Positions 51,285 to 62,957 of a stretch of DNA of 64,000 nucleotides are shown piece by piece. The stretch lies in assembly GCF_901709675.1 (NCBI RefSeq), contig NC_051088.1:11000193-11064192 (forward strand), written 5' to 3'. Each line of letters starts with the position of its first letter. Positions within the stretch are counted from its first letter, which is position 1. Under the pieces are notes generated by a model, which was given only the letters and a program-made list of their open reading frames with translations, made no database searches and was not told the origin of the DNA. Both the position numbers and the translations under genes were made by a program. This DNA comes from Syngnathus acus (taxonomy: Eukaryota; Chordata; Actinopteri; Syngnathiformes; Syngnathidae).

Positions 51285-53938
51285 TTAAACCTTGTCCAGC
51301 TCCTCAGTGTTCAATCCTGGAACTTCTCCGTTCTCCAGTCCGTTGGACTTCGGAGTATTGTGGCCGTCGCCTGAGTTGTTGATATGCAGCGAATCGCAGT
51401 CTCCTGCGGTCAGCTGGAGCTCTAAACTCTCAGAGTCGCACGAGTTGCTCTGCTCACTGCTGCTTTCGCTCAGTGGAGCATCTTCTTGCTTCTCTTCTGT
51501 TTGTGCGGGACTCTTTGCTTCAGATTCTTCTACCTGCAAACTCTTCTCCTTCTCCTCTTCCTCCTCTTCCAGATTGGTGTTTTCTTTTTCTGACTCAGGC
51601 TTGTCCGCAGCATCCACAGGATCCTCTTGGATGCAAAGATCATGGATTTCAATGTGGCTTGACCCCTTTGACTCAGTGGTGCTCTTCGGTGGAGGCGACA
51701 GCGATGAGGCTCCGACAGCGCTGTTCTCTCTGGACAGACTACTATGGCGAGGTTTTTCTGGGGACCTGAAACTAAATCTCTGGCCACTTTTTGGACTGTA
51801 GTTCCTGTGGAACTCAGAGAAACTGGACTTCCAAGCTCTAGGGGACATCAGGGTTCGCCTCCTCAAGGAACCATACCTTCAACAATGGAAAAATAATCAC
51901 TCAAAATGCAGCCATGGAAAATGCTAACTGATTTTGGGGCCAGGCAGTGCATTTTAAATCTCACACAGCAGTGACTTAATTTGACCATTTAGTGGTTAGC
52001 ACATCTGACTTCCATGCAAACAGTCTGGAAACAATTGCTAGTCTGTGACAGTGTGAATATGAGTATGAATGGCTCTCTGCCTCGATAGTTATTTGACATG
52101 CAATTGTATATGCCACCAAAAAGGTCAAATCAACTAACTTTTGCATTCCCTGGATGGCAAACACTTTGTCTGGATGTTGGGCCTGCAGTTCCTTCACCAC
52201 ATGGTGCAGATCCATGTTGAGCTAGGAGAGAGGATGTTTGGTTTGAAAATAAATATTTTCTTGTTTTGTTGTCATTTGTTGATGCTAATACAGCATACCG
52301 TTCTCATTTCCTTGTAGAAGATGTCTCGTAAACTTGATATCGCAGAGAAGACGGCCACGTAGCATCCGATGCGGCTAAGATGCAAAAAGTAATGAGCATG
52401 ATGGTATGGGAAGATGACTATGAGTATAAATGTTAAAAGCACCTTTCGTGCAGCACAGGTAGCTCCGATTTCAGCTCATTATTGATTCCTTCATAGACAA
52501 ATTTAGCACCATTCATCACTTCTTCCGCCTGCAAAAAAGGGTCAAAAGTTTATTTGATTTTTTTTCCTGAAAAGAATTGGGTCAATTTACATTAAGTGTT
52601 TAGTATTGAAGAGAACCTTGCTGATCTTGATGTCATCTCGCTTCTTGGCCATTTTCAGGGCCTCCAGGTGGTGACGGGCTGAGTCGTAGTCCACCAGTTT
52701 CCTCCCCCTCTTGGACACTTTCTCCTAAATAGTAACATTCAAATATCCATGTACTAGCCACTTTATTAGGTACATTCCCACAATCTAACATGCATAGAAA
52801 TTTTTGCCTTTACCAACATAATATCATTGAATCTTGAGTGACGCTGTAAAAAATATATTGATTTAACATTATATAATAAAAAATGGATCACAAATAGAAA
52901 TATGACAATGATAATCGTACGTGATTATCAGATTATACAGCTCTTATATGGGTGCTCCTTAGATTTGTGTTGTTGATGTGGAGTGTCGTGTGTCTGTGTT
53001 AACCTACCTTGACATCTGGGAACTGACCCACATAAGACTCCATGGTCCGGATGGCTTGGTCCAACAGCTTCACCTCGTGGTCATTCCAGAGGAGGTCCTC
53101 CCCCTTAAAAGAAATATACAATATGTAACATCTGATACAGCAAGTAAAGCAGGCTGGGAATTGTAAAATTTGGAGAGGAGAAAAACATCAGCTCTATTTC
53201 CTCTGACTCAGCTCAACTCCGGAGAGAATCAGTCGTTTACATATTAGAAATGATTTATTTAAAAAAAAAAAAAAAACTAACTAAAACTTAATGCACATTA
53301 ACGAAACAGTTCTTGTATGAGCAATTAGGCTAGCGTCAGGCGTGACCTCCACCACAGCTCCAATGTCTTCTTGTCCCACCCAGTCGCTTTCGTAAACATC
53401 GAACAAAGACTGCGAAAGACGTCTTGAGGCTTCTCGCATGTCTGGAGGGAGCAGAAGTGGTAATGTGAGATTAAAAAAAAAAAAAAGACAATCATAGTGC
53501 TTCAGTAAGACACAAAAAGGGAGGCACCTCTGATTACTTCAATGTAATTCCTCAGGTCTTTGTATATTCTGTTGCCATCAATCTGCCAGCAGATATGTAA
53601 ATACATAAGTCAAGTACTGTGTCATCCCTCTTTTGCTTGCCACACAAAATAAATTTGTTAGGTCATTGAATTACTTTTTCTCCATACTATATATTTACCT
53701 GTTGGTCACAGAAAAGTTGGACATAGTGTTCAAATTGATCATCTCTGGTCACTTCTGACTTCCCAAGCTTCTGCAGCACCTGCAAGAAAAACAAATCAAA
53801 ATAAACAACAGGCAATAATTGTCATTTTTAAATGTTGCCTTTTGAAATGTGTACCTTTTCTTTGCTTCTGCTCAACTGTCTTTGGACTTTTTTGGTAAAG
53901 TCTCCAGTGCCGCCTTTAGGACTTGTGTGATCCGCCAT
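51285..53938 (-). CDS. bin2: Bridging integrator 2 (BAR-domain protein)
   Basis: Bin2 is an amphiphysin-family N-BAR protein that senses and bends membranes at podosomes and phagocytic cups (family knowledge). Ten coding exons: 53855-53938 (ATG 53938), 53699-53779, 53528-53582, 53347-53441, 53008-53103, 52617-52724, 52443-52528, 52299-52374, 52139-52221 and 51285-51876. Phases are consistent and the total is 451 aa. The N-terminal amphipathic helix is in [20 protein letters not shown], followed by [14 protein letters not shown]. The BAR core includes [40 protein letters not shown] and [20 protein letters not shown]. The C-terminal region (about 195 aa) is Ser-, Glu- and Pro-rich and low complexity, with no SH3 domain, as in BIN2 rather than BIN1. 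A non-coding first exon lies at about 54328-54400 and shares a promoter with the divergent DUF1295 gene. Confidence 0.95.
51985..52085 (+). repeat. SINE fragment in a bin2 intron
   Basis: The head TAGTGGTTAGCACATCTGACTT and the downstream words 'gctagtctgtgacagtgtgaatatgagtatgaatggct' are decayed parts of the tRNA-derived SINE family. Confidence 0.5.
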
Positions 53939-54325
53939 TGTTTGACTTGTCTGAGTATGATATAATAATCATTATTTTTGATTGAAAATATAAACAGTAC
54001 TGGAACTGTATCAGCGTTTTTGTAGGCTATTCCAATACATTTCAATGGGTGTCAATTGCATGCATTACACAAAATTGTGGCCCCCTCCATCAACTCAACA
54101 TATTTTTGTTCGAAACAATAGAAAAACAATTTATTTTAAATTGGTTACAATCATGTTGATATTTTAATTACTATTAATAAATGAAACACAGATAGTGCTA
54201 TAATTTGGAGGCCAAACAGGCCTCAGGTGAGTGACCAGAAAAATACAGCTTAATAAGTCAAATGATTTTTGGGTAAAAGAAACTGTGCTTGACCCAGTAT
54301 ATTTCAATGATAAAAATAAATTGTT

Positions 54326-54460
54326 ACCTGTTGACTACATTTCCCACAACCCCTTGCGACAAATACTGTTTCATCAACAACAAACATGGCCGCTCTGAAC
54401 TATGACCAGTAAATTGTTTTTTTTTTCCTCCCTCGCTAACCACGAAAGAGGAGTGGCCCC
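54326..54460. promoter_or_regulatory. Divergent (bidirectional) promoter of bin2 and the DUF1295 gene with ZNF143-type site
   Basis: The bin2 non-coding first exon ends at a donor (CAACAG/GTAACA, GT at 54326-54327), and the DUF1295 start codon is at 54461, so both transcripts start within about 130 bp. The sequence from 54334, starting ACTACATTTCCCACAAC and ending TTGCG (54354-54358), fits the long ZNF143/THAP11 (SBS) motif typical of TATA-less bidirectional promoters. Binding is inference. Confidence 0.6.
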
Positions 54461-57400
54461 ATGACAAAGTCTCCAGCTCCACAGTTGCTGGCCGACTTGA
54501 GTGACTTTATCATGGGGAGCACAGTGGCCAAATGTGCCGTCACCGACTTGGGCATCCAGTGGGCTGGTTGGGCGCTGGCGGCGGCGTTTAAAACCGAAAA
54601 GTTCTACGACTTGGCAGGTACAAACGAAAGCAAACTTTTTTTCATCCCTGCGCAAACGTGAAATATAAACTGAGGCCGTGTTTGTTATTTAAACGGGCCT
54701 TTTAATGCGTCGCTTAATTTGTGTTCCGTAACAATTCTAATGGAGTCTGCGTGTTAATCGTATTAGAAATGCTGTTGTGAAACAGCCTTCTCAATGGTTT
54801 GCATTCATGATGGGATAGAAAACATGGATGGAAGAAGCATTAGCAGCATTTTGTCAGTTCAATCACAACAATTATTATTAGTGATAAATTGATTAATAAT
54901 TATTAATGATAAAGTAATATGTAATAATACAGAGTGGGGAAATTATTTAAAATATTTCCGATTCCTTTTTCCCCATTCACATAATTTCATGAGCATTTAA
55001 AGGCAGGAATGAAAGACGGATAATGAGAGCCGAAAAAAAATAAAAATTGTTTTAACCTGTCTATCCGTTCTGCTTGCTCGAAACAGGCAGCGTAAAAAAT
55101 GACAGGGTGCCCTCGTTTTGCGACGTTTCAAAGTTACAAACGACGCGTAATAAAAGAGTATGAGTGTCATCACGCGGCACGATATTATATTTTCAGTTAG
55201 CACCGAACTTACAGTTTTCACTGGATTGAGGAAAAAAAAAAAGATTATAGTACTGAGATTCTGACATGACTACTGCGTACTTTCGTAGTGTGGGTAGGAG
55301 AGACCGATGACATGTTCAAACTTCGAGATACGTCGCCGCGGTGAACTGCTTCCCAGGTTGACTCTCAATTGGAAAATAACATTTGAAAATGTGTCAGAAA
55401 TGTTCGTAGACAAGAGTTCTTACACTAAATATAATGTGTAAGGCAGTTTCCCAAAAAGAAAGATCAGTGAAATTTTGTGGCTATGTACTTGGTGCAATTC
55501 AGATATGTACGATATCTGACAGGCACTTTGAACATGTACTGTACAGAAAGTATGTCATATATGATCTACCTATATTTTCAGAGGCTATTATTTGAACAAT
55601 ACATTTTCTTCATTGCTGGGAACATCCTCAAAATGAGTTGTGCCAGTTGAGGAGCACTGCTTTAGTCCATCGTTACGAGTTAATCTCTTGTCTTACCTTT
55701 CAATACGGCCGTTGGATTTCACCTTGACACTTGAGTGTCACCAGTTCCCGTCACTTGTGGCCTCGCCACTGTGCTTCTAGGCGGCGTCACCCTTGAACCT
55801 TGGAACCAATTACCGGACGTTTCCTGCGTAAAAGATTGATGGAAACACGCCTTACTCGGCAACGAGCCAGCCAATGTGTGATTCTTTGGTCGGGTTTTTT
55901 TTCAGGCTCTGGTACATTTATACTGCTTGCCCACCTGAGCCGTCTGTGGGGAGGGGCCACCCATCTTCGGCAGAATGTTCAGACTGGGCTGGTGACGGCG
56001 TGGGGGCTCAGGTACGTTCCCTTGGCATAGGCCAGTTTTCACCTGGGGGACATTATCAAATTAAGACAATGTGATGATGCAACAGTCATCCATTTTATTC
56101 CTCGGAGGGCAGCAGTTTGGTTTTGATGTCAGACACCTGACTCTTACTCTCAACACAAGGAGAATGAAGTTCCAGCTGGGCCGCTGAGGTCAACAGAGAA
56201 ACCCTAAAGTCGGGTTAATGAATAATACCTGGGTTAATGCGACTGGTGGTTAAAGGCACTTTTCCCGCAGGCTGGGTACATTCCTCTTTATGCGGATCTT
56301 GAAGGACGGCCAGGATCGAAGGTTTAACAATGTTCGAGACAGTCCAGGGACTTTCTTTGTTTACTGGACTATTCAAGGTACTTAATGCCGCTTGGGTGGT
56401 CTCCTTTAAAATGTTTTTTAATACACATATGGCCTCACGAATTATATCCATATATACTTATCTAAAATGGGTCGAAGGGGATTTCTGTTTACAGACATGA
56501 AGGCTGCAATGCATTGTGGGCTCATGACATTCAAGGGTTAACATGCATATAAACAGAGGAATTGCTGCATGGTTGTAAAGGGTGCTCAAACAGCAAACAT
56601 TCGTCTATATCACCCGGAACTAGAGTTCAGGGCAACATCGCCACAGAGGTCATCAAAAGTTGAAACATAAGCACTCGAAATTTGGTCAAAATTAATTAAA
56701 ACAATGGCCAAAGGCTTTAAACGCTACATATAACACAATAAGCACACCAAAAAAAACAATGGCGTAAATACTCTAAAATTTAAAATGGACTAACATTTTA
56801 AAAAGGAAATTAATTTAACTTTGACTAGTGGCTTCACCCACTAATGCTACAACATCCATTTCACCACTTCCAATAAAAAAAGTTCTGCCAATTTACATCT
56901 GCTGCTGTGCACTTGCATACGTTGCGGATTGTTTTTTTTCCTGCTGCTCTTTTCGACACCCTCCTCAGACAGCCCATTACTTTAAGGACACTGTTTAAAA
57001 AAAGAAACTCTCTTTTTTGTCAGCTGTGTGGGTGTTTGCGACTCTGCTGCCCACCCTCATGCTCAACAGTGAAAAGCGCAACACTCCTTTGGGAATGAGA
57101 GACTACGTGGGCTGGACCCTGTGGGGCATCGGCTTTGCCACAGAGACCATCGCCGACCGGCAGAAATGGATCTTCAAAGGCGACCCGGATAACGTTGTCA
57201 GTAAACCTGTTAATTATAGACATCCAAGTCTGCATTCACTAACATGTGTTTTCTGCCCTCAGGGGAAGTTCATCCAGAGTGGGCTGTGGGCTTACAGCAG
57301 ACACCCCAATTATTTTGGAGAGATACTTCAATGGTCAGGTCTGTGGCTCTCAGCTTCATCGGTGATGCAAGGGTATCAGTACCTGAGCGTAGCATCGCCT

Positions 57401-57541
57401 CTTTTTGTTTGGTTCCTGCTGCGCCATGTCAGTGGCATTCCCATTCTGGAAAAGCAGGCCTTAAAGAAGTGGGGGTCGGACCCCAACTTCCAGAACTACC
57501 TCACGAACACTCCTCTGCTGTGGCCATGGCCAAAGTTTTGA
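54461..57541 (+). CDS. DUF1295 / steroid 5-alpha-reductase-like membrane oxidoreductase
   Basis: This is a predicted multi-pass membrane protein of the DUF1295 family, related to 3-oxo-5-alpha-steroid 4-dehydrogenases and isoprenylcysteine methyltransferases. Exons: 54461-54617, 55906-56011, 56271-56377, 57024-57193 and 57263-57541, giving 272 aa. Hydrophobic helices include GTFILLAHLSRLW, AVWVFATLLPTLMLN and YVGWTLWGIGFATETIADRQ. The family signature SRHPNYFGEILQW follows KFIQSGLWAY near residue 200. The last part ends FQNYLTNTPLLWPWPKF. Substrate and cofactor are unknown; NADPH-dependent reduction is the family expectation only. The last intron is 69 nt, starts with a weak donor (AAC/GTTGTC) and is open in frame. 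The gene is divergent from bin2 and convergent with racgap1. Poly(A) signals (AATAAA) lie near 57827 and 57842. Confidence 0.88.
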
Positions 57542-58722
57542 TATTTCCATGTATGAGAATATACAATCAATTTAGTAAAACACATCCTTTCTGCAATAAT
57601 GTTTGTTTGACATTTTGTAACAGGATTTGTGCCATTATTTGACAGTAATTAATTGCTTGATGATCAAGCTTTTGAAAATCTGTAGAATAATGTTACTCGA
57701 ATATTCTTTTTTCCATTTCAGTGTGGGCCCAATAGTTTTTAAAAGACTAATTCTGTTATGTTCTTGCTGTGAGAATTTAGGCAACATCAAAACCAGTTGC
57801 ATTTTTATTCAGATCACTCAAATTGCAATAAATATAAATATGCAATAAATAGGCCTGGCACCATAGTAACAAAACCAATTCAAGATTTACACCACCGCCA
57901 GACTTCTACCGTGGCTTCAATTCAATTCTGACAAACTGCAATTGGATCCCAAAAGATAAAATTTTATCTTCGATCATCCTCTATCACTCTGCTACAGCTA
58001 TAATACTCAAATTATTATTTCTAACATCAACTGATCTGGTTAGTCATGTTGGACTGGTATTATTTTAAGCACAACTGTATATATCTAATATACATCAAAC
58101 ACACAATGCAAGTGTTAAATATAAAAGAGAAGCACACATTTTCCAAAAAGTATATTTTAACTATTTAAGCAAAAGATTACACAAAACAGCACATTTCTCT
58201 AAAAGTGTACAAAATGCAATGGCAGTTAATCTAAACAGGCAGGTGTACCTTCGAATATGAAATGCCTAAAAAACACGCACGCACACACACACTTCAACTT
58301 CTGAGTGACACATGAGTTGAAAAGCGATCGAACAAAATGATTAAATAGAGACTTTCGCAAACCAGCTGTGAACACTTGCACATTACTAAAGAGTAGGATT
58401 ATGTTCTGTTTTGAATGTATTTTGTTACTTAAGTGTGATACCCAAAATAAACAGACGAATAACTCAACAGTGTCAATCAAAACTAAATATTGTAAATATT
58501 GTATCGTAGGTACTATACTGTCCAAGTGGTCAGAATGAGGCAGGTTGCTGTAGGTCCCTTTCCATATTTAAAACACGCACATCTATCAAAAGTGTACAAA
58601 ACGTCGTTCAGTCTGATTTTGAAGCGGGAAAAAAAAGAGGCGATTTTGAAAACAGGTAAACCATCTTTTTGAGACGTGGAACAATAAACACAAACAATAA
58701 GTGTTGCAGGGGCAGATGTGGG
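57542..58722. other. 3' UTRs of the DUF1295 gene and racgap1 (convergent)
   Basis: The sequence is AT-rich with no open frame of interest. The left part (to about 57.86 kb) should be the DUF1295 3' UTR and the right part the racgap1 3' UTR. I could not place the racgap1 poly(A) site. Confidence 0.4.
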
Positions 58723-61700
58723 TTACTTGAGAAGTGGTGATTGAAAGAACCTCCCTTGAGGAAGTGCAGCTGCGGACTTGCTCTTGCTCCCAAATCTTTA
58801 AAACACATCGTAACAATGAGGTCAGTTCAAAGGAAACCATTCGCCAACTTGCAACTTCCATCAAACACAGAATGGGAAATAAAAGAATTCACAACTTCTT
58901 TGAAACAGCGGCAGGGGAGATGGCACTTTTTGGCCCACCCGCACACACAAATCTGGGAAAGTAGGAATCCAATCAATCGCCTACCTGGGTGTCAGCGTGG
59001 ACTTGAAGCGCTGCGTCAGCGAGCTGGAGGACGGCGTTTTATTCATCTGTTGCTCCGGAGTAGTCAGGGGGCCGAGCAAGGTCACTGGAACAGAAGCAAC
59101 GGTTCAAAGTAGGGCCTGGGACCACCCCTATTTTGGATAGACTGATGAATGCTCACCTCTATCTGGAGTGTAGCAGTTGGAGTTTTGGATGACCAGGTGA
59201 TCAGAGCGTGGCTGCTCATCATCGGACTGTACAAACTGTGCCCAGTAACTGGCTGGCATGCACAGCAGGCGTTCCACAACCTGAGCAGAGAGGAGTCAGT
59301 ACCACCTCCAAGTATTGTGGGCCTCACTTCTCAGCAAGCTGATTAAGAAAACTCAGAGCAAGAGGAAATTCTGTTGTATGGATTTATATCTTATGAGATG
59401 TTTGGTCCATGAGTGGACCTCAAAATGTTCCAGACGAAACTCTTATGCAAGTTGTGCTGGGCTGTCAATGCAAACCTGCAAAGTACAAACCTTTGGTTGC
59501 CGTTTGGTATCATGTAGGATTGTCATGGGGTCCGGGTTGGGAACAGCATGACCCACGATTGTGGGACCAAACACGCGCGCCAAGTTAGCGATGGTCATCT
59601 TTGTATCCAAACTCTCGGCCACTCTGAAATATGCATTCACAGACGCTGGGTAATGTGGACTTAAACACAAAAAGGAAGGAGTATCTGGCAGAAGGCAACT
59701 GCTAACCTCTGAAGGTGGAGCATCAAGAATGCCAAAGTGTCTCTATTAGCATGCGGCAGGAGACTGACAGTTTGGTACATCAAGGCAATGCTGTTGTCAT
59801 CGTCGGAGGCCTCTGAGACAACAAATGGACACCAGAGAAGCAATTGTTACTTGAAGTTGAAGGAGACAACTGCAAATACCGTATTTTCCGCACTATTAGG
59901 CGCACCGGATTATAAGGCGCACCTTCAATGAACGGCCCATTTTAAAACTTTGTCCATATATAAGGCGCACCGGATTATAAGGCGCATAAAATAGAAGCTA
60001 TACTGCAACAAACTGAGGTTGACTAGGGTTGCGGTATGCATCCCCTAGCCAATAACCAACGAGCCCTCTGTAAACAATCGCGTTTCTCAAACGATCTCCT
60101 ATAAAATGATCGGAACTGACTAAAGTTCGATCTAACGCATTGGTACTACTTACCTATGTTTCCCTTCCATATCGATCCGTAGATTTACTCGAAACTTTAA
60201 CAGAGCAGCCTATTTTGACATGAAATAGCCTGGTACGTATAGCAGCTATCGTTATAGCATTAGCCATCCGCAAAGTCCCATGAGCCTCAGCTCGCGATCT
60301 CCCATGAGCCTCAGCAAAGTGTAAACAATCGCGTTTCTCAAACGATCTCCTATAAAATGATCGGAACTGACTAAAGTTCGATCTAACGCATTGGTACTGC
60401 TTACCTATGTTTCCCTTCCATATCGATCCGTAAATTTACTCGAAACATTAACGGAGCAGCCTATTTTGAAATGAAATAGCCTCGCGGGTACAACAGCTAT
60501 TCGGTGACGCCCCCTGACTACAGTTGCCGTAATGTTGGGAAGCGATGCGACCTTGTAATTTACTAGTCGTACTAAAACGTACTGAAACATTTTGGCAGAG
60601 CACTGTGTACAACCAGTATGGATCAACAAATTCATCAATTGATCCATATATAAGGCGCACTGGACTATAAGGCGCACTGTCGGCTTTTGAGAAAATCTTA
60701 GGTTTTTAGGTGCGCCTTATAGTCCGGAAAATACGGTACATCTCAATTTTGAACAATCCTCAGGATGGATGATTTATCTAATGAATCGTATCACAATTCA
60801 TGTGTTTTGATGCGATGGATTCTAAAAAATTCAATCGTTGGCTCTGCATATTACCGGCGGCTTCCATGAATTGACGGTTCAGGTAAAAGGTGAGGAGAGG
60901 GTCCTTGAGGTTGCGAAGGAAGTCCTTGAGGAGGCCGGTGATGGCGTGAATGTCGGCCACCTTGCTTAGCACAGGAACGGTTTTGCCGCGTAGAAACTTC
61001 TCTTTCAGCTCCTTCACTGTGCGATCAGCACCGGACAGCCGGTACAGTCCAGTCTAAAAAGAGGTGAGGGGTTCCTTATGATTGTTTAGTTTTGAGCTTG
61101 GATACCTACGATCATGAGAGCAAACGACCCATACCTCACGCAGTCCTCGCTGTTCAATCTCTCCAATGCAGAGGACCACGAGAGGGGGGATCTTTGGTGA
61201 AACGTCTGGGACGTAATCCGCAAGAACGCCCTGGACACAAACAACAAGATTCAAATGGCAATTTTTCAGCAATGTCAAAATGAAAGCATCTTAAGTCTGT
61301 TACATGAAACGATTTCATCACAATGTTGCATGGCAAGCTAAGACCTGTGCGGTTTGCTCTGGCTCACCTCCCCAAATTTTACAGGTGTATTTCCGATGTT
61401 GGGGATGCACGGCAGTGGGCATCGGTCCCGACACTCCGGGTGCGCGACCACGCGGCAGTCGCAGCACCTCAAGGCAATCTTGCCAAATTTGATCCTCTTC
61501 CCGCAAGGCACGCAGGACTCTGGCTTGATGACCTAGGAAAGCCAAATGACGGGAGTGAAGTGGAGCTTGCTAGTTAAACGACAAAGTCATCGGTGCTCTA
61601 ATGAGATTTTTTTTTTTTTTTTAGTCCAAGACAGACCTCTGCCACGACCACAAACTAATACTAGTTCAAAACACAATTGCTTCAAAAGCATGTACTCTTA

Positions 61701-62624
61701 CCGTTTTGGAGACAAACTCATGCTGACGAACACCTTTGCTTTTCTGCGGCGTGCTGGGCTCATTTTTCTTCTCCACCTCCGGGTTGACAGGCTGCTTGAA
61801 AACATCCTCGGACGTGACGGACTCCGAGTCCCACTCCATGGGAGCTGAAGCGGACACAGACGTGATGAGCAACCACGTCTACATAATAGCAGACTCAAAT
61901 TGTTCATTTGAGCGGAGGCCACTTGGTGAGGGAATACGGTCGTGTTGATGAAGCTACAAAAAGACAAAATGTCGCAGTGAACCGCAGCAGCACATTTACC
62001 AGTGTTTCTCCTGCTACGAGTCCAGTAAGGAATCGTCTCGATGGTGGCAACTGCCTCAACAGGTCCGCCGTCTATGGGGACGGTCACTTTGGTCGTGGTC
62101 ACCAGGCTCTCATTGGCCTGTCAGACAAACAAGAAGAGATACAAACAACATAAAAGCATAACATTAAACATTGAAATGAACATAACTTTGCTGAATGGCA
62201 CTTATATCACAGTTGTATTAGTTGCTTCCATTTTTAAAAAAAAGAGAATAAATTACCCCCTCGTGCACGACAGCTGTTGATCGAGTTCTTTTGGAAACCC
62301 CTGCAGGGCCATCCACATGATGCCTTGATGAGCGCTAAAATGAACGTGAAAATTACGTCAATCACATTACGAGCAGAGGGACCGTACCGAAGGACTTGAC
62401 ATACCCTCTTTTGTCGCTTCCTCAGTCGCATTGGCCTCACAGTGGACGTGTCCCAGTCCTATTATGGGCCAAGTACAATTACATGTGACTTGACTGTTAT
62501 GGGTGATGATGATGATGAAAGACTGAGTTTAGGCATTTCATAAAAGTAGCTTACAAGGGAGTCGTCAGTTTTGTCATAGCTGATATCTGACACGAGTGAG
62601 CCCGATTCGTCTATGGTGGTCAAC
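58723..62624 (-). CDS. racgap1: Rac GTPase-activating protein 1 (MgcRacGAP/CYK-4), C-terminal part
   Basis: Racgap1 is the centralspindlin GAP subunit that directs RhoA activation and cytokinesis. Thirteen exons are visible: 62555-62624, 62405-62458, 62257-62334, 62000-62117, 61702-61844, 61368-61532, 61135-61230, 60855-61053, 59707-59812, 59491-59623, 59157-59280, 58985-59084 and 58723-58795. They encode about 485 residues; the N-terminal coiled coil (about 140 residues in human) lies beyond the right edge. The order is [20 protein letters not shown], basic RLRKRQKR, a C1 zinc-binding domain ([40 protein letters not shown]), then the RhoGAP domain with the arginine finger in [20 protein letters not shown]. 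The GAP helices [27 protein letters not shown] and [20 protein letters not shown] follow. The C-terminal tail has the [10 protein letters not shown] motif and ends FFQSPLLK. Phases agree throughout. Two introns contain the MITE/251-bp repeat elements. Confidence 0.95.
59877..60738. mobile_element. TA-flanked MITE with internal 251-bp tandem repeat (copy 1, complete)
   Basis: The left end TACCGTATTTTCCGCACTAT and the inverted right end ATAGTCCGGAAAATACGGTA bound an 862-bp element. Several 'ataaggcgcaccggattataaggcgcac' hairpin-forming units lie just inside. TA dinucleotides flank CCGTATTTTCC ends, as in Tc1/mariner-type insertions. The middle carries one full (60069-60319) and one partial (from 60320) copy of a 251-bp repeat. 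There is no transposase. It sits in a racgap1 intron between exons 59707-59812 and 60855-61053. Confidence 0.8.
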
Positions 62625-62957
62625 CTAGACAAAGAAAAATAAAGATAAAAGTTTAGGTTAAAAGGCAAAAACAGCAACAATGGTGAAAGTGAAGAAAGGA
62701 AGACGTTTGATTTGCCAGTGGAGTCGTTCTTGAAAATGGCATTGACCACAAAGAGAATACAAACATAAACATAAAAAAATGTAAATTAGGATGAACAATA
62801 TTTCAATATTATTTATAAATAAGTATCCTAACTGTTGGATATAAGTGGTGCTCCAAAAATACATTTTGAGGGGTAGAGAAGTATTTCAAACTGTTGTAGG
62901 ATGTCCATCATTGTTTGACAGTGACATATTCATGCCTGCATAAAAACAGACAGCAGT
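62625..62957 (-). other. racgap1: racgap1 intron sequence
   Basis: No exon is recognisable between the exon ending at 62624 and the MITE at 62958. The next upstream racgap1 exon must lie beyond the window. Confidence 0.5.
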
